Virus record (IMG/VR): IMGVR_UViG_3300017751_000151
Coordinates: 1-28,344 of that record
From: a virus
Strand: one strand, 5' to 3'
DNA length: 28,344 nucleotides
Shown here piece by piece: positions 21,407-28,344 of the stretch. The translations under genes and the position numbers were made by a program. The notes under the pieces were generated by a model. The model saw only the letters and a list, made by a program, of their open reading frames with translations. It made no database searches and was not told the DNA's origin. The number at the start of each line of letters is the position of its first letter. Position 1 is the first letter of the stretch.

Positions 21407-21699
21407 TGAAAGATTATTTTGAACTAAGAAAAACAATATCTGAAAGGACATCAGTAAAAGATTTACCTATGTATAAAGACAGATATCGTAAAGGTCAAGC
21501 AAGAGCTTATATTCAGAAAAAACATTTTAAGAATATAGATAACTTAGGTGCATTATTAATGGACATAGAAGGCAATTATAATATTGCATCATTTAATGGC
21601 ATAGACAATAATCCTACTGAAGTTGAGTTATATGGTGATATGAAAGTTCTACAACAAATTAAGAAAAAAATTAAAGGAACTGAAATTTACAAAAACTAA
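21406..21699 (+). CDS. Small protein with tag-like N-terminus (97 aa)
   Basis: The N-terminus MKDYFELRKTISERTS has an aromatic residue at 4-5 and Ile-Ser-Glu at 11-13. The rest has a basic MYKDRYRKGQARAYIQKKH segment and an ending in strands and helix (VELYGDMKVLQQIKKKIKG). No family is recognised. It is the last gene before a 31-base gap. Confidence 0.55.
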   Translation: MKDYFELRKTISERTSVKDLPMYKDRYRKGQARAYIQKKHFKNIDNLGALLMDIEGNYNIASFNGIDNNPTEVELYGDMKVLQQIKKKIKGTEIYKN

Positions 21700-21729
21700 T
21701 ACATTTGATTTGTATATATAATTTATAAT

Positions 21730-22098
21730 ATGAAAAACTTTGATAAATTGACACATAGAAATTTTAAGCTTTACGCAGCTAAGTACTATGATAATCCAGA
21801 TTGCTTAGACATAGAAGAGTTTAAGCAAGACCTAAGTAGATTTAAATACCTTAAGAGATTACTTAAAAGGTATGAACTAACAGGTGATTTGCAAGTAAGA
21901 TTAATACTTAATCACATTATAGTTTTATATAATGTCTTTGGTATAAATCCTTGTAATAAAATGATGTGGTTTAAAATTAACGATGAGCACTTTCATGTAG
22001 TTAAACCATTCTTAGTTTACTTAAACTATTTACCTGAAGATGAAGGTGTAGAAATACCAATGGATCCATATATTGTAGACGTATTAAGGAAACTATGA
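21730..22098 (+). CDS. Conserved marine T4-like phage protein (122 aa)
   Basis: The product starts MKNFDKLTHRNFKLYAAKYYDNPDC and continues with EEFKQDLSRFKYLKRLLKRY, LILNHIIVLYNVFG and VKPFLVYLNYLPED. This mainly helical pattern is a familiar uncharacterised family in marine T4-like phages. The start resembles the tag (MKNFDKL) but has no Leu/Ile-x-Glu site, so targeting is doubtful. No Shine-Dalgarno is visible before ATG 21730, only an A/T-rich stretch. It overlaps the next gene by ATGA. Confidence 0.68.
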   Translation: MKNFDKLTHRNFKLYAAKYYDNPDCLDIEEFKQDLSRFKYLKRLLKRYELTGDLQVRLILNHIIVLYNVFGINPCNKMMWFKINDEHFHVVKPFLVYLNYLPEDEGVEIPMDPYIVDVLRKL

Positions 22099-22688
22099 CA
22101 AGAAGAACATTAATTAGAGAATCATTAACAGCAATTGCTGACTTTGCTTATGCTATAAGATTTCTTAAATTACTAGTTACACCTTTTGATAAAACTGATG
22201 CTTATGAACATGGTGTTATTGATGATAAAGGTAAAGTGTTAAAAAAAGGCAAACAAAGAAAAACTAAAGAGGAAAAGAATTCTTATACTGTATTTCATAG
22301 ATTAGTATTTAATATTAAAAAGATAATTCCACTTGGTAAAGTAGGGTCTTATGCTGCAGCATTATTTCTCATTAGAGAACATACAGGTATGACCGATGAA
22401 GAAATTGAAAATGCATTAGATAAAGCTGACCTTACACTAGATAATTTTATACATGAAAGTAGTCACTACGTAACAGATTTCGAAGAATTAAAAATAGGTA
22501 CTTATATACTTAAAGATAATTTATGTCATGAAGAAACAGGTGAAGATATATTTAAAAAAGGTACCAAGATAAGAGTAGATGAACATACTATTCCTGTTGG
22601 TAAAGTATTAGATATAAATATATTTAAAGCTAAACATATTCCTACCGGCATGGATATATATGTTTCACAATATAACATAGAGAGATAA
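22095..22688 (+). CDS. Conserved marine T4-like phage protein (197 aa)
   Basis: The product begins MTRRTLIRESLTAIADFAYAI (possible Ile-Arg-Glu/Ser cut site at 7-10). It has RFLKLLVTPFDKTDAYEHG, then KTKEEKNSYTVFHRLVFNIKK and KVGSYAAALFLIRE. The C-terminal part, from FIHESSHYVTDFEELKIGTYI to the end, is strand-rich with a KGTKIRVDEHTIPVGKV turn. A family of this layout is common and unexplained in marine T4-like phages. No catalytic motif is clear. Coupled to both neighbours. Confidence 0.66.
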   Translation: MTRRTLIRESLTAIADFAYAIRFLKLLVTPFDKTDAYEHGVIDDKGKVLKKGKQRKTKEEKNSYTVFHRLVFNIKKIIPLGKVGSYAAALFLIREHTGMTDEEIENALDKADLTLDNFIHESSHYVTDFEELKIGTYILKDNLCHEETGEDIFKKGTKIRVDEHTIPVGKVLDINIFKAKHIPTGMDIYVSQYNIER

Positions 22689-22689
22689 A

Positions 22690-22920
22690 ATGGCAACAAA
22701 GTATACTAAATCGTTTAATGAATACTTAAAGCAGTGGGAAGATGCTGCAGCTAATTCTGTTTCGGGCGGTGGTGTATCGCTTCCAGCAGATGCCGGACAT
22801 AAGTCATTGGTTAAACGTAAAAAGAAAGTTTATGATGGTAGAACTAAAGAGGGCAAGAAGTTTATAGAACGAATGCTTGCTAAGAGAGCACAACGTGAAG
22901 CAGCTAAAAAAGATACTTAA
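22690..22920 (+). CDS. Small basic protein with tag-like N-terminus (76 aa)
   Basis: The N-terminal KSFNEYLKQWEDAAANS (7-23) is tag-like, although the cut-site residues are not canonical. A SVSGGGVSLPADAGHKS linker and a very basic tail (KRKKKVYDGRTKEGKKF, then RMLAKRAQREAAKK) follow. A tag plus basic tail suits a DNA-binding internal head protein. The next gene starts inside its 3' end. Confidence 0.58.
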   Translation: MATKYTKSFNEYLKQWEDAAANSVSGGGVSLPADAGHKSLVKRKKKVYDGRTKEGKKFIERMLAKRAQREAAKKDT

Positions 22921-23146
22921 TAGTATAAACAGTTTTTATAAATGGATAAAAAGTCATTTTACTGTTCGTTATGTAGTACATGTGTCTTTTGATAGCCAAT
23001 GGGGAAATGAAGATGACCAAGTATGGCATGGAGTTCGTAAAATAATTAAATCCAATTTTAAGGAATTAAAGTTTAGAACAGAAGATAAAAAAACTGTTCA
23101 TATTAGAGGTATGAATGGTTTACGTTATAGGATAGAGGACGAATAA
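22895..23146 (+). CDS. Small conserved hypothetical protein (about 83 aa)
   Basis: A strand-rich core reads VRYVVHVSFDSQWGNEDDQ, then VWHGVRKIIKSNFKELKFRT, and ends VHIRGMNGLRYRIEDE; I associate this pattern with marine T4-like phages. The start is uncertain: GTG 22895 with AAGAGAG upstream is preferred, and TTG 22877 is the alternative. It overlaps the previous gene by 26 bases and the next by one. Function unknown. Confidence 0.58.
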   Translation: MKQLKKILNSINSFYKWIKSHFTVRYVVHVSFDSQWGNEDDQVWHGVRKIIKSNFKELKFRTEDKKTVHIRGMNGLRYRIEDE

Positions 23147-23526
23147 TGCAACAAATGTTAATAGGAATTATATTAGTATTAGGATTAGGTGGCTATTGGT
23201 TATATAATGAGAACCAAACACTTTCCGCAAATAATATAAAGCTTGAGGTTGCTGTAGAAGAACAAAAGCAAACTATAAATGCAATTAAAGAAAATTACGA
23301 AAAGCAAGGTAAAGAATTATCAAATCTTGCTCGTAAGAATGCTCAGATTGAAGCAGATAAAGATAAGTATCTAAGTATACTATCTAAACATAATTTTGAA
23401 AAATTAGCTATAGCTAAACCTGGTCTTATGGAAATAAGATTTAATAAAGGTACTGAAGAAGTGATAAAGGAGATTGAAAATGACACTAAAAACATTAGTG
23501 AACTTAGCAATAGTTCTTCTGATTAG
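23146..23526 (+). CDS. Inner-membrane spanin (Rz-like)
   Basis: The 126-residue product has an N-terminal membrane helix (IGIILVLGLGGYWLYN) and a long periplasmic coiled coil (NIKLEVAVEEQKQTINAIK to about residue 75). It ends in LSKHNFEKLAIAKPGLMEIR and GTEEVIKEIENDT, as in Rz-like proteins of marine T4-like phages. Together with an outer-membrane lipoprotein it would fuse the inner and outer membranes in the last step of lysis. The lipoprotein gene starts inside its 3' end in another frame, the typical Rz/Rz1 arrangement. Confidence 0.78.
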   Translation: MQQMLIGIILVLGLGGYWLYNENQTLSANNIKLEVAVEEQKQTINAIKENYEKQGKELSNLARKNAQIEADKDKYLSILSKHNFEKLAIAKPGLMEIRFNKGTEEVIKEIENDTKNISELSNSSSD

Positions 23527-23965
23527 TGGTTGTTCACTATTAGGAACTAAAAAGCTAGAGGTTGTATCCAAACCAATAGAGTTACAAATAATACAACCAA
23601 CATTGCCTAGAGAAGTTTCTCTAAATACTCCAAAGTGGTATGTCGTATCTGAAGCAAGAATAGCTAATCCTTGTAAAAAGGTAGAAAATAAAAGACCAAA
23701 GTCATGTGCTATCCAGGATAGAGAACATCCTGAATGGCCAGAAGGTTATACGTATTTAGATAGATTCCTTGATGATATGAAATCTCAAAATAATGGAGAC
23801 ATTGTTTTCGTAGCTACAACTGTTGGTGATTACAAACAAATGACAGTTAATAATCAAGAGATCCGAAGATATATTAGAGAACTAGGTGAAGTAATAGTTT
23901 ATTATAGGAACGTAACTTTACCAAATGGTGAGGAAGGCGTAGCAGTTGAAGTAGAGAAAAAGTAA
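23480..23965 (+). CDS. Lipoprotein, candidate outer-membrane spanin (Rz1-like)
   Basis: From ATG 23480 the product begins MTLKTLVNLAIVLLISGCSL: a short basic start, hydrophobic stretch and lipobox Ile-Ser-Gly-Cys, with lipidated Cys18. The mature protein has about 144 residues (ELQIIQPTLPREVSLNTP, then PNGEEGVAVEVEKK), longer than most Rz1 proteins and Pro-rich only near the start. Its first 47 bases overlap the i-spanin gene in a different frame. Position and lipobox support an o-spanin role; another envelope lipoprotein is the alternative. A TTG at 23474 is a less likely start. Confidence 0.7.
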   Translation: MTLKTLVNLAIVLLISGCSLLGTKKLEVVSKPIELQIIQPTLPREVSLNTPKWYVVSEARIANPCKKVENKRPKSCAIQDREHPEWPEGYTYLDRFLDDMKSQNNGDIVFVATTVGDYKQMTVNNQEIRRYIRELGEVIVYYRNVTLPNGEEGVAVEVEKK

Positions 23966-24250
23966 ATGTGGGGTTTAATATTAAAAGTATTAAAACTTAT
24001 ATTTTCTTTAGCTTCAAAGAATATAGCCTTTAAACCATTACACCCTTGGTTACTCAAACTAGATGCTTGGTGCGAAAAGAAACTTGGTATTGATATAATC
24101 AAACAAGAAAAAAAGTTTCATCAAAAGTGGCCAGGCATATCAAAAAGAATTGCATGTTTAGAACGTGATTCTCACCCGCCTATCTGTTTAAAAGAATTTG
24201 ACGGATACAATGACTTGGTAAAAAGAATAGAACAATTAGAAAAAAAGTAG
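23966..24250 (+). CDS. Hypothetical protein next to the spanins (94 aa)
   Basis: The product starts MWGLILKVLKLIFSLASKNI, a hydrophobic and basic helix that could lie on or in the membrane. PLHPWLLKLDAWCEKKLG and a charged C-terminal helix (DLVKRIEQLEKK) follow. It comes directly after the lipoprotein gene and is the last gene before promoter P4. A lysis-related membrane role is suggested only by position; no family is recognised. Confidence 0.55.
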   Translation: MWGLILKVLKLIFSLASKNIAFKPLHPWLLKLDAWCEKKLGIDIIKQEKKFHQKWPGISKRIACLERDSHPPICLKEFDGYNDLVKRIEQLEKK

Positions 24251-24279
24251 TTTACATTTAGGGTAAACTGTGGTATAAT
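24251..24279 (+). promoter_or_regulatory. Strong sigma70-type promoter P4 (nrd operon)
   Basis: TTTACA (24251-24256), 17 bp, TATAAT (24274-24279), with CTGTGG before the -10 exactly as in P1. GTTTAC (24250-24255) and GTAAAC (24263-24268) form an inverted repeat over the -35. The start near 24286 leaves a very short leader, which favours the ATG at 24308 for nrdA. Confidence 0.88.
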
Positions 24280-24307
24280 ATATATTATAATGAACGGGAT
24301 AAACAGT

Positions 24308-26584
24308 ATGAATGTTACAAAAAGAGATGGAAGTATTCAACCTTTCAATTTAGATAAAGTACACAAAGTTTTAGAATGGGCAGTAGAAGATATCACTGGT
24401 GTCTCTATGTCAGAGATTGAGCTTAAAGCAAATATTCAATTATACGATAAAATCCCAGCATATGATATTCATGAGCTATTAATAAAATCTACATCTGAGC
24501 TCATTTCTGATGCAACACCAAACTATCAATTTGTGGCAGCTAGACTTATCAGTTACAAATTGAGAAAAGAAGTATATGGCCAATATGAACCATTTCATCT
24601 AAAGGAATTGATAATTAATAATATAGAGCGTGGTGTATACGACGGTGCTATAGCAAAAAATTACACTCCTGATGAAATTGATGAACTTAATGATTATATC
24701 AAACATGATAGAGACGATACGTTTACATACGCTGGAATGGAACAATTCCGTGGTAAATATCTTGTCCAAGATAGAAGAACTAAAGAACATTATGAAACAC
24801 CACAAATGTTATACATGATGGTTTCAGCGACACTATTTAGTGGATATAAAGAAAACCGATTAAAATACGTAAAGGATTACTATGATGCAATTTCTCAGTT
24901 TTACATTTCGTTACCTACGCCGATCATGGCTGGAGTTAGAACACCAACTAGACAGTTCTCTTCCTGTGTTCTTATTGAGTCTGGCGATAGTCTCGATTCC
25001 ATTAATGCTACTTCTACTTCTATTGTTAAATATATAAGTAAAAAAGCAGGAATAGGAATTGGTGCGGGTCGCATTAGAGCAGAAGGTGCAAAAGTTGGAG
25101 ACGGTTCAGTTGTCCATACAGGTTTAATACCATTCCTCAAATATTTTCAAAGTGCTGTCAAAAGCTGTTCCCAAGGAGGTGTACGTGGAGGAGCTGCAAC
25201 TGTTTATTTACCAGTTTGGCACTATGAGTTTGAGGATTTGGTGGTATTAAAAAACAATAAAGGTACTGAAGAGAATCGTGTTCGCCACATGGATTATGCA
25301 TTTCAATTTAATAAGTTAATGTATGAAAGATTATTAACTGGTGGTAATATTACGTTCTTTGACCCCAATGATGTTCCTGGATTATATGAAGCATTCTTTG
25401 CTGATCAAGATGAGTTTAAAGAGTTATACGAAAAGTATGAAAGAGCTTATTCAATTAGAAAGAAAACTCTACCAGCACTTGAAGTCTTTTCTCAATTCTT
25501 AACTGAAAGAAAAGATACTGGTAGGCTTTATGTTATGAATGTTGACCATGCAAACGATCATGGTGCATTTAATCCAAGAAGAGCTCCAATTAAAATGAGT
25601 AACTTATGTTGTGAGATTGATTTACCAACTAAGCCAATGGATGCAGATAGTGAAGGTGAAATATCACTATGTACTCTATCTGCAATTAACTGGGGTTTAA
25701 TAAATGAGCCACATGAATTTGAAAAGTATTGTGACTTATCAGTTAGAGCTTTAGATGAATTACTTGACTATCAAGATTATCCTGTAGCTGCTGCAGAAAA
25801 AGGCACTATGGGTAGAAGACCATTAGGTGTGGGTATTATCAATCTAGCATATTTCCTAGCAAAACGTGGATTAAAATATGATGAATCAGCATATGAAATA
25901 GTAGATGAATATGCAGAAGCATGGTCGTATTATTTAATAAAAGCGTCAGCAAACCTAGCTCTTGAAAAAGGAAAAGTAATATATAATAATGATACGAAAT
26001 ATTCCGAAGGAGTACTTCCTATCGATACTTATAAGAGAGCGATAGATAATTTAATCGAGTTCAGAGAACGTCTACCGTGGGAAGATTTGCGAAAGCAACT
26101 CAGGGAAACTGGTATTCGAAACTCTACTCTTATGGCATTAATGCCTGCTGAAACAAGTGCTCAGATAAGTAATAGTACAAATGGTATTGAACCTCCTAGA
26201 GCTTTAGTATCATATAAACAAAGTAAAGATGGGGTTATGGCTCAGGTTGTACCTGGTTATCACCATCTCAAAAATAAGTACGATTTACTCTGGGATCAAA
26301 AGTCTCCAGCAGGGTATCTTGGTATCTGTGGTATATTACAAAAATATATTGACCAAGGAATCAGCGTAAACACATCTTATAATCCTGAGCATTTTGAGGA
26401 TAATAAGATACCTATGTCAGTAATGATACAGGATTTGGTAACAGCATATAAATATGGATTGAAGCAATTATATTATTTCAATACATATGATGGTGCTGGA
26501 GAAATGGAAGAAGAACATCATACATATGAAATTGGTACAAGTCCAATTATAGATGACGAGGATTGTGACTCTTGCAAGATTTAA
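24308..26584 (+). CDS. nrdA: Class Ia ribonucleotide reductase, large subunit
   Basis: A 758-residue NrdA. The N-terminal VTKRDGSIQPFNLDKVHKVL is an ATP-cone start; RQFSSCVLIE (Cys220) holds one of the redox cysteines, SNLCCEIDLPT the thiyl-radical cysteine, and SLCTLSAINWG the partner cysteine. KQLYYFNTYDGAGEM carries the Tyr-Tyr radical path, and the end DCDSCKI is the C-terminal Cys pair reduced by glutaredoxin. It makes dNDPs for phage DNA. An ATG at 24290 would lie only about four bases from the transcript start, so 24308 is preferred, as homologues begin at VTKRDGS. The next gene overlaps its C-terminus. Confidence 0.96.
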   Translation: MNVTKRDGSIQPFNLDKVHKVLEWAVEDITGVSMSEIELKANIQLYDKIPAYDIHELLIKSTSELISDATPNYQFVAARLISYKLRKEVYGQYEPFHLKELIINNIERGVYDGAIAKNYTPDEIDELNDYIKHDRDDTFTYAGMEQFRGKYLVQDRRTKEHYETPQMLYMMVSATLFSGYKENRLKYVKDYYDAISQFYISLPTPIMAGVRTPTRQFSSCVLIESGDSLDSINATSTSIVKYISKKAGIGIGAGRIRAEGAKVGDGSVVHTGLIPFLKYFQSAVKSCSQGGVRGGAATVYLPVWHYEFEDLVVLKNNKGTEENRVRHMDYAFQFNKLMYERLLTGGNITFFDPNDVPGLYEAFFADQDEFKELYEKYERAYSIRKKTLPALEVFSQFLTERKDTGRLYVMNVDHANDHGAFNPRRAPIKMSNLCCEIDLPTKPMDADSEGEISLCTLSAINWGLINEPHEFEKYCDLSVRALDELLDYQDYPVAAAEKGTMGRRPLGVGIINLAYFLAKRGLKYDESAYEIVDEYAEAWSYYLIKASANLALEKGKVIYNNDTKYSEGVLPIDTYKRAIDNLIEFRERLPWEDLRKQLRETGIRNSTLMALMPAETSAQISNSTNGIEPPRALVSYKQSKDGVMAQVVPGYHHLKNKYDLLWDQKSPAGYLGICGILQKYIDQGISVNTSYNPEHFEDNKIPMSVMIQDLVTAYKYGLKQLYYFNTYDGAGEMEEEHHTYEIGTSPIIDDEDCDSCKI

Positions 26585-26799
26585 GAAGTAAAATTAACGA
26601 ACGAATGGACATCCTGCAAAATTGGATGGAACAAGACTACCACATGAAAAGGCCGGAAGTCGTTTATGAACATACATTAACGATAAGCAAGTTTTGGTCT
26701 GTGTTAAGTGGAGAAGACAGAGAATATATACAATGTGCACAAGATGCAATAGAAACAAAATCAGACATATCATGGAGACCAAATGGGAATACTAACTAA
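26572..26799 (+). CDS. Small conserved protein between nrdA and nrdB (75 aa)
   Basis: The proposed start is TTG 26572 with GAGG (26558-26561) upstream, overlapping the nrdA end by 13 bases; ATG 26605 is the alternative. The product is helical: QDLRSKINERMDILQNWME, then RPEVVYEHTLTISKFWSVLS and EDREYIQCAQDAIE. A short gene of this type (xPEVxYExxxTISKxxSVL) sits between nrdA and nrdB in other marine T4-like phages (family impression). Function unknown; its place suggests a role near ribonucleotide reductase. Confidence 0.62.
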   Translation: MQDLRSKINERMDILQNWMEQDYHMKRPEVVYEHTLTISKFWSVLSGEDREYIQCAQDAIETKSDISWRPNGNTN

Positions 26800-27856
26800 A
26801 AGCAAAAAATCACATCTAACTAAAAATATGTTCTTAGATGAATCTGTAGATATACAAAGATTTGATTTGGTTAAATATCCACAAATCGAAAAAATAACAG
26901 AAAAACAATTAGGATTCTTTTGGAGACCCGAAGAGGTAGATATTTCAAAAGATAAAAAAGATTTCGACGGATTAACTGAACATGAAAAACATATCTTTAC
27001 ATCAAATCTCAAAAGGCAAATACTATTAGATAGTGTTCAAGGTAGAGCACCTAATATTGCATTCCTACCAATTGCTTCATTACCTGAAGTAGAAAACTGG
27101 GTAGAAACATGGTCGTTTTTTGAAACAATACATAGTAGAAGTTATACACATATTATCAGAAACATATATCCTGATCCTTCTCTAGTATTTGATGGATTAC
27201 TTGATGTGAAAGAAATACTAGAATGTGGTAACGACATTGCTACTTACTATGATGATTTAATAAAAGATAATAATTCAGCTACAAATAGGATGGACCATAA
27301 ACGTTCATTATACATGTGCTTGATGTCAGCCAATGCTCTAGAAGGAATTCGTTTTTATGTTTCCTTTGCATGCAGTTGGGCATTTGCAGAACTTAAGAAG
27401 ATGGAAGGTAACGCAAAGATTATCAAGTTTATTGCTAGAGATGAAAACACTCACTTAGCTGCGACCACAGTTATGATAAGAAATTTAATTAAAGAAGATA
27501 AAGATTTTGAAAAAATAGCAAAAGAAATGGAACCTCAAGCTACAAAATTATTTACTAAAGTTATTGAACAAGAAAAAGAATGGGCTGATTACCTATTTAA
27601 AAATGGTTCTATGATTGGTCTAAACGAAACTATATTGAAAGAATATGTTGAATGGATTGGTTGTAAAAGAATGAGAGCTATAGGGTTGACTTGTCCTTAT
27701 ACTGTGCCTCAAATGAATCCACTACCTTGGACGGAGAAATGGATATCTGGAGGAAATGTACAAGTTGCACCACAAGAAACGGAAATAAGTTCGTATGTTG
27801 TAGGTGGAGTTAAACAAGACGTATCGGAGGATACATTTAAAGGAATGGAATTATAA
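26783..27856 (+). CDS. nrdB: Class Ia ribonucleotide reductase, small subunit
   Basis: A 357-residue R2 protein with all iron ligands and the radical Tyr: LLDSVQGR (Asp83), SFFETIHSRSYTHI (Glu114, His117, Tyr121), LEGIRFYVSFACSWAF (third-helix Glu) and FIARDENTHLAAT (Glu and His). The spacing is almost the same as in E. coli NrdB (Asp84, Glu115, His118, Tyr122). It makes the tyrosyl radical used by NrdA. GGAG lies just before ATG 26783, and its stop overlaps the cytochrome gene start (TAATG), so the cytochrome is coupled to nrdB. Confidence 0.96.
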   Translation: MGILTKSKKSHLTKNMFLDESVDIQRFDLVKYPQIEKITEKQLGFFWRPEEVDISKDKKDFDGLTEHEKHIFTSNLKRQILLDSVQGRAPNIAFLPIASLPEVENWVETWSFFETIHSRSYTHIIRNIYPDPSLVFDGLLDVKEILECGNDIATYYDDLIKDNNSATNRMDHKRSLYMCLMSANALEGIRFYVSFACSWAFAELKKMEGNAKIIKFIARDENTHLAATTVMIRNLIKEDKDFEKIAKEMEPQATKLFTKVIEQEKEWADYLFKNGSMIGLNETILKEYVEWIGCKRMRAIGLTCPYTVPQMNPLPWTEKWISGGNVQVAPQETEISSYVVGGVKQDVSEDTFKGMEL

Positions 27857-28287
27857 TGAAAGGATATATAATAGCTATATGTTTGGCAATGATTGGTACA
27901 ATTGCTATGGCATATAATAATTTAGAATATAAAGATGTGCCAAGAACAACATCATGTACAGGTGAATGTTATATAGAATATGTTAAACTAAATGGCACAC
28001 CATCTGAGATAGAAAGACGTAAACAAGCATTGGCCGCCGAAGATGAATTTAGTTCTATTAAGGGATTATGGGCTGGATGCGCAGCATGTCATGGCCAAGA
28101 AGGAGAAGGGATGGGACCATTCCCTAAACTTGCAGGACAAAATGCAGACTATATTACAAGTAGATTATATGCATACAAGAACAGAGAAACAGTAGGTAAT
28201 ATGAGTTCTACAATGTGGGCTCAAGCTGGTATGTTATCAGAACAAGATATAGAAACAATTGGTAAATTTATTGAGGAAACATTATGA
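27856..28287 (+). CDS. Exported monohaem cytochrome c
   Basis: The 143-residue product has a signal peptide (MKGYIIAICLAMIGTIAMA, likely cut after residue 19), a linker with Cys34 and Cys38, and a class I cytochrome domain. GCAACHGQEGEGMGPFPKLA (74-93) holds the CxxCH haem site at Cys75-His79, and GNMSSTMW (114-121) supplies the Met axial ligand (Met116 or Met120). The fold resembles one half of cytochrome c4 or a c5/c553 type. Haem would be attached in the periplasm by the host Ccm system, and the protein could carry electrons to a terminal oxidase. It sits between nrdB and a glutaredoxin gene, which is unusual for a phage. Confidence 0.88.
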   Translation: MKGYIIAICLAMIGTIAMAYNNLEYKDVPRTTSCTGECYIEYVKLNGTPSEIERRKQALAAEDEFSSIKGLWAGCAACHGQEGEGMGPFPKLAGQNADYITSRLYAYKNRETVGNMSSTMWAQAGMLSEQDIETIGKFIEETL

Positions 28288-28344
28288 TAGAGATTTATGG
28301 AAAAACACCATGTCCATTTTGCGATATGGCAAAACAACTTTGTG
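28284..28344 (+). CDS. nrdC: Glutaredoxin, N-terminal part (3' truncated by window)
   Basis: ATG 28284 overlaps the cytochrome stop (ATGA). The visible product, MIEIYGKTPCPFCDMAKQLC, carries a CPFC redox site in the first strand-helix unit, typical of glutaredoxins such as T4 NrdC. It would supply electrons to the C-terminal Cys pair of NrdA. The rest lies outside the window. Confidence 0.85.
   Translation, partial: MIEIYGKTPCPFCDMAKQLC

Noticed and set aside
21686-21722. Promoter in the gap before 21730 (TTTACA and TATAAT)
   Set aside because: The two hexamers are 25 bp apart and the leader would be only a few bases long; the TGG element is missing.
962-26454. TATAAATA copies at 962, 6823, 11358, 20763 and 26447 as late promoters
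   Set aside because: All are inside coding sequence and far from gene starts; about this number is expected by chance in A/T-rich DNA.
1258-28344. Many open frames of 60-150 codons on the - strand
   Set aside because: They lie wholly opposite well-supported + strand genes, show no recognisable domains, and lack ribosome binding sites; A/T-rich complementary frames produce them by chance.
1-28344. tRNA genes, CRISPR arrays, insertion sequences or integrase
   Set aside because: No cloverleaf-like G+C-richer stretches, regular spacer repeats, transposase motifs or integrase motifs were seen in the few short intergenic gaps or in the products.

Overview
The window looks like part of the genome of a lytic, T4-like marine myovirus. 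It is A+T-rich (about two thirds A+T by eye), every supported gene lies on the + strand, and genes are tightly packed with many ATGA and TAATG overlaps. T4-type landmarks are a gp42-like dCMP hydroxymethylase, UvsX, a gp41-like DnaB helicase, NrdA/NrdB with the start of a glutaredoxin, and many short conserved proteins of the kind seen in marine T4-like phages. No integrase, transposase, tRNA or CRISPR array was seen. The phage ribosomal protein S21 resembles the gamma/betaproteobacterial form, which hints at such a host rather than an alphaproteobacterium (inference).

Layout. 1-2022: the end of a primase-like gene, a SleB cell-wall hydrolase, a lone GroES-type co-chaperonin and an SNase-type nuclease. 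2036-8757: after a strong sigma70-type promoter come a MazG/DUF1599-like protein, dCMP hydroxymethylase, dCMP deaminase, a GT-B glycosyltransferase with T4 beta-glucosyltransferase-like landmarks, a HAD-kinase fusion, a GT-A glycosyltransferase, a cytidylyltransferase and a C5-cytosine methyltransferase. This looks like a cytosine hypermodification and/or glycan cassette. 8730-12028: a second promoter drives S21, then UvsX, gp41 and a small membrane protein, ending at a UUCG-loop terminator. 12035-13525: an 11-bp-phased repeat and a third promoter precede seven small unknown genes, three with a membrane segment. 13532-22920: an exact T4 late-promoter octamer (TATAAATA) leads into a run in which most proteins begin with a short tag resembling the T4 capsid-targeting sequence. 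These include a nuclease-like protein, a PAP2 phosphatase, a ligase-like nucleotidyltransferase (DUF6267) and a fused NMNAT-like/DUF5824 protein. 23146-23965: a spanin pair. 24251-28344: a fourth promoter drives nrdA, a small protein, nrdB, an exported cytochrome c and the start of a glutaredoxin.

How the genes fit together. Four near-identical promoters (TTTACA, 17 bp, TATAAT, with TGG before the -10) are placed to turn on nucleotide metabolism/DNA modification, translation and replication, a block of small unknown genes, and ribonucleotide reduction. The late block appears to make virion-interior proteins that may be packaged, trimmed by a gp21-type protease and injected with the DNA. The two most interesting hypotheses are a glycosylated 5-hydroxymethylcytosine pathway with extra phospho-sugar chemistry, and a large set of capsid-internalised enzymes.
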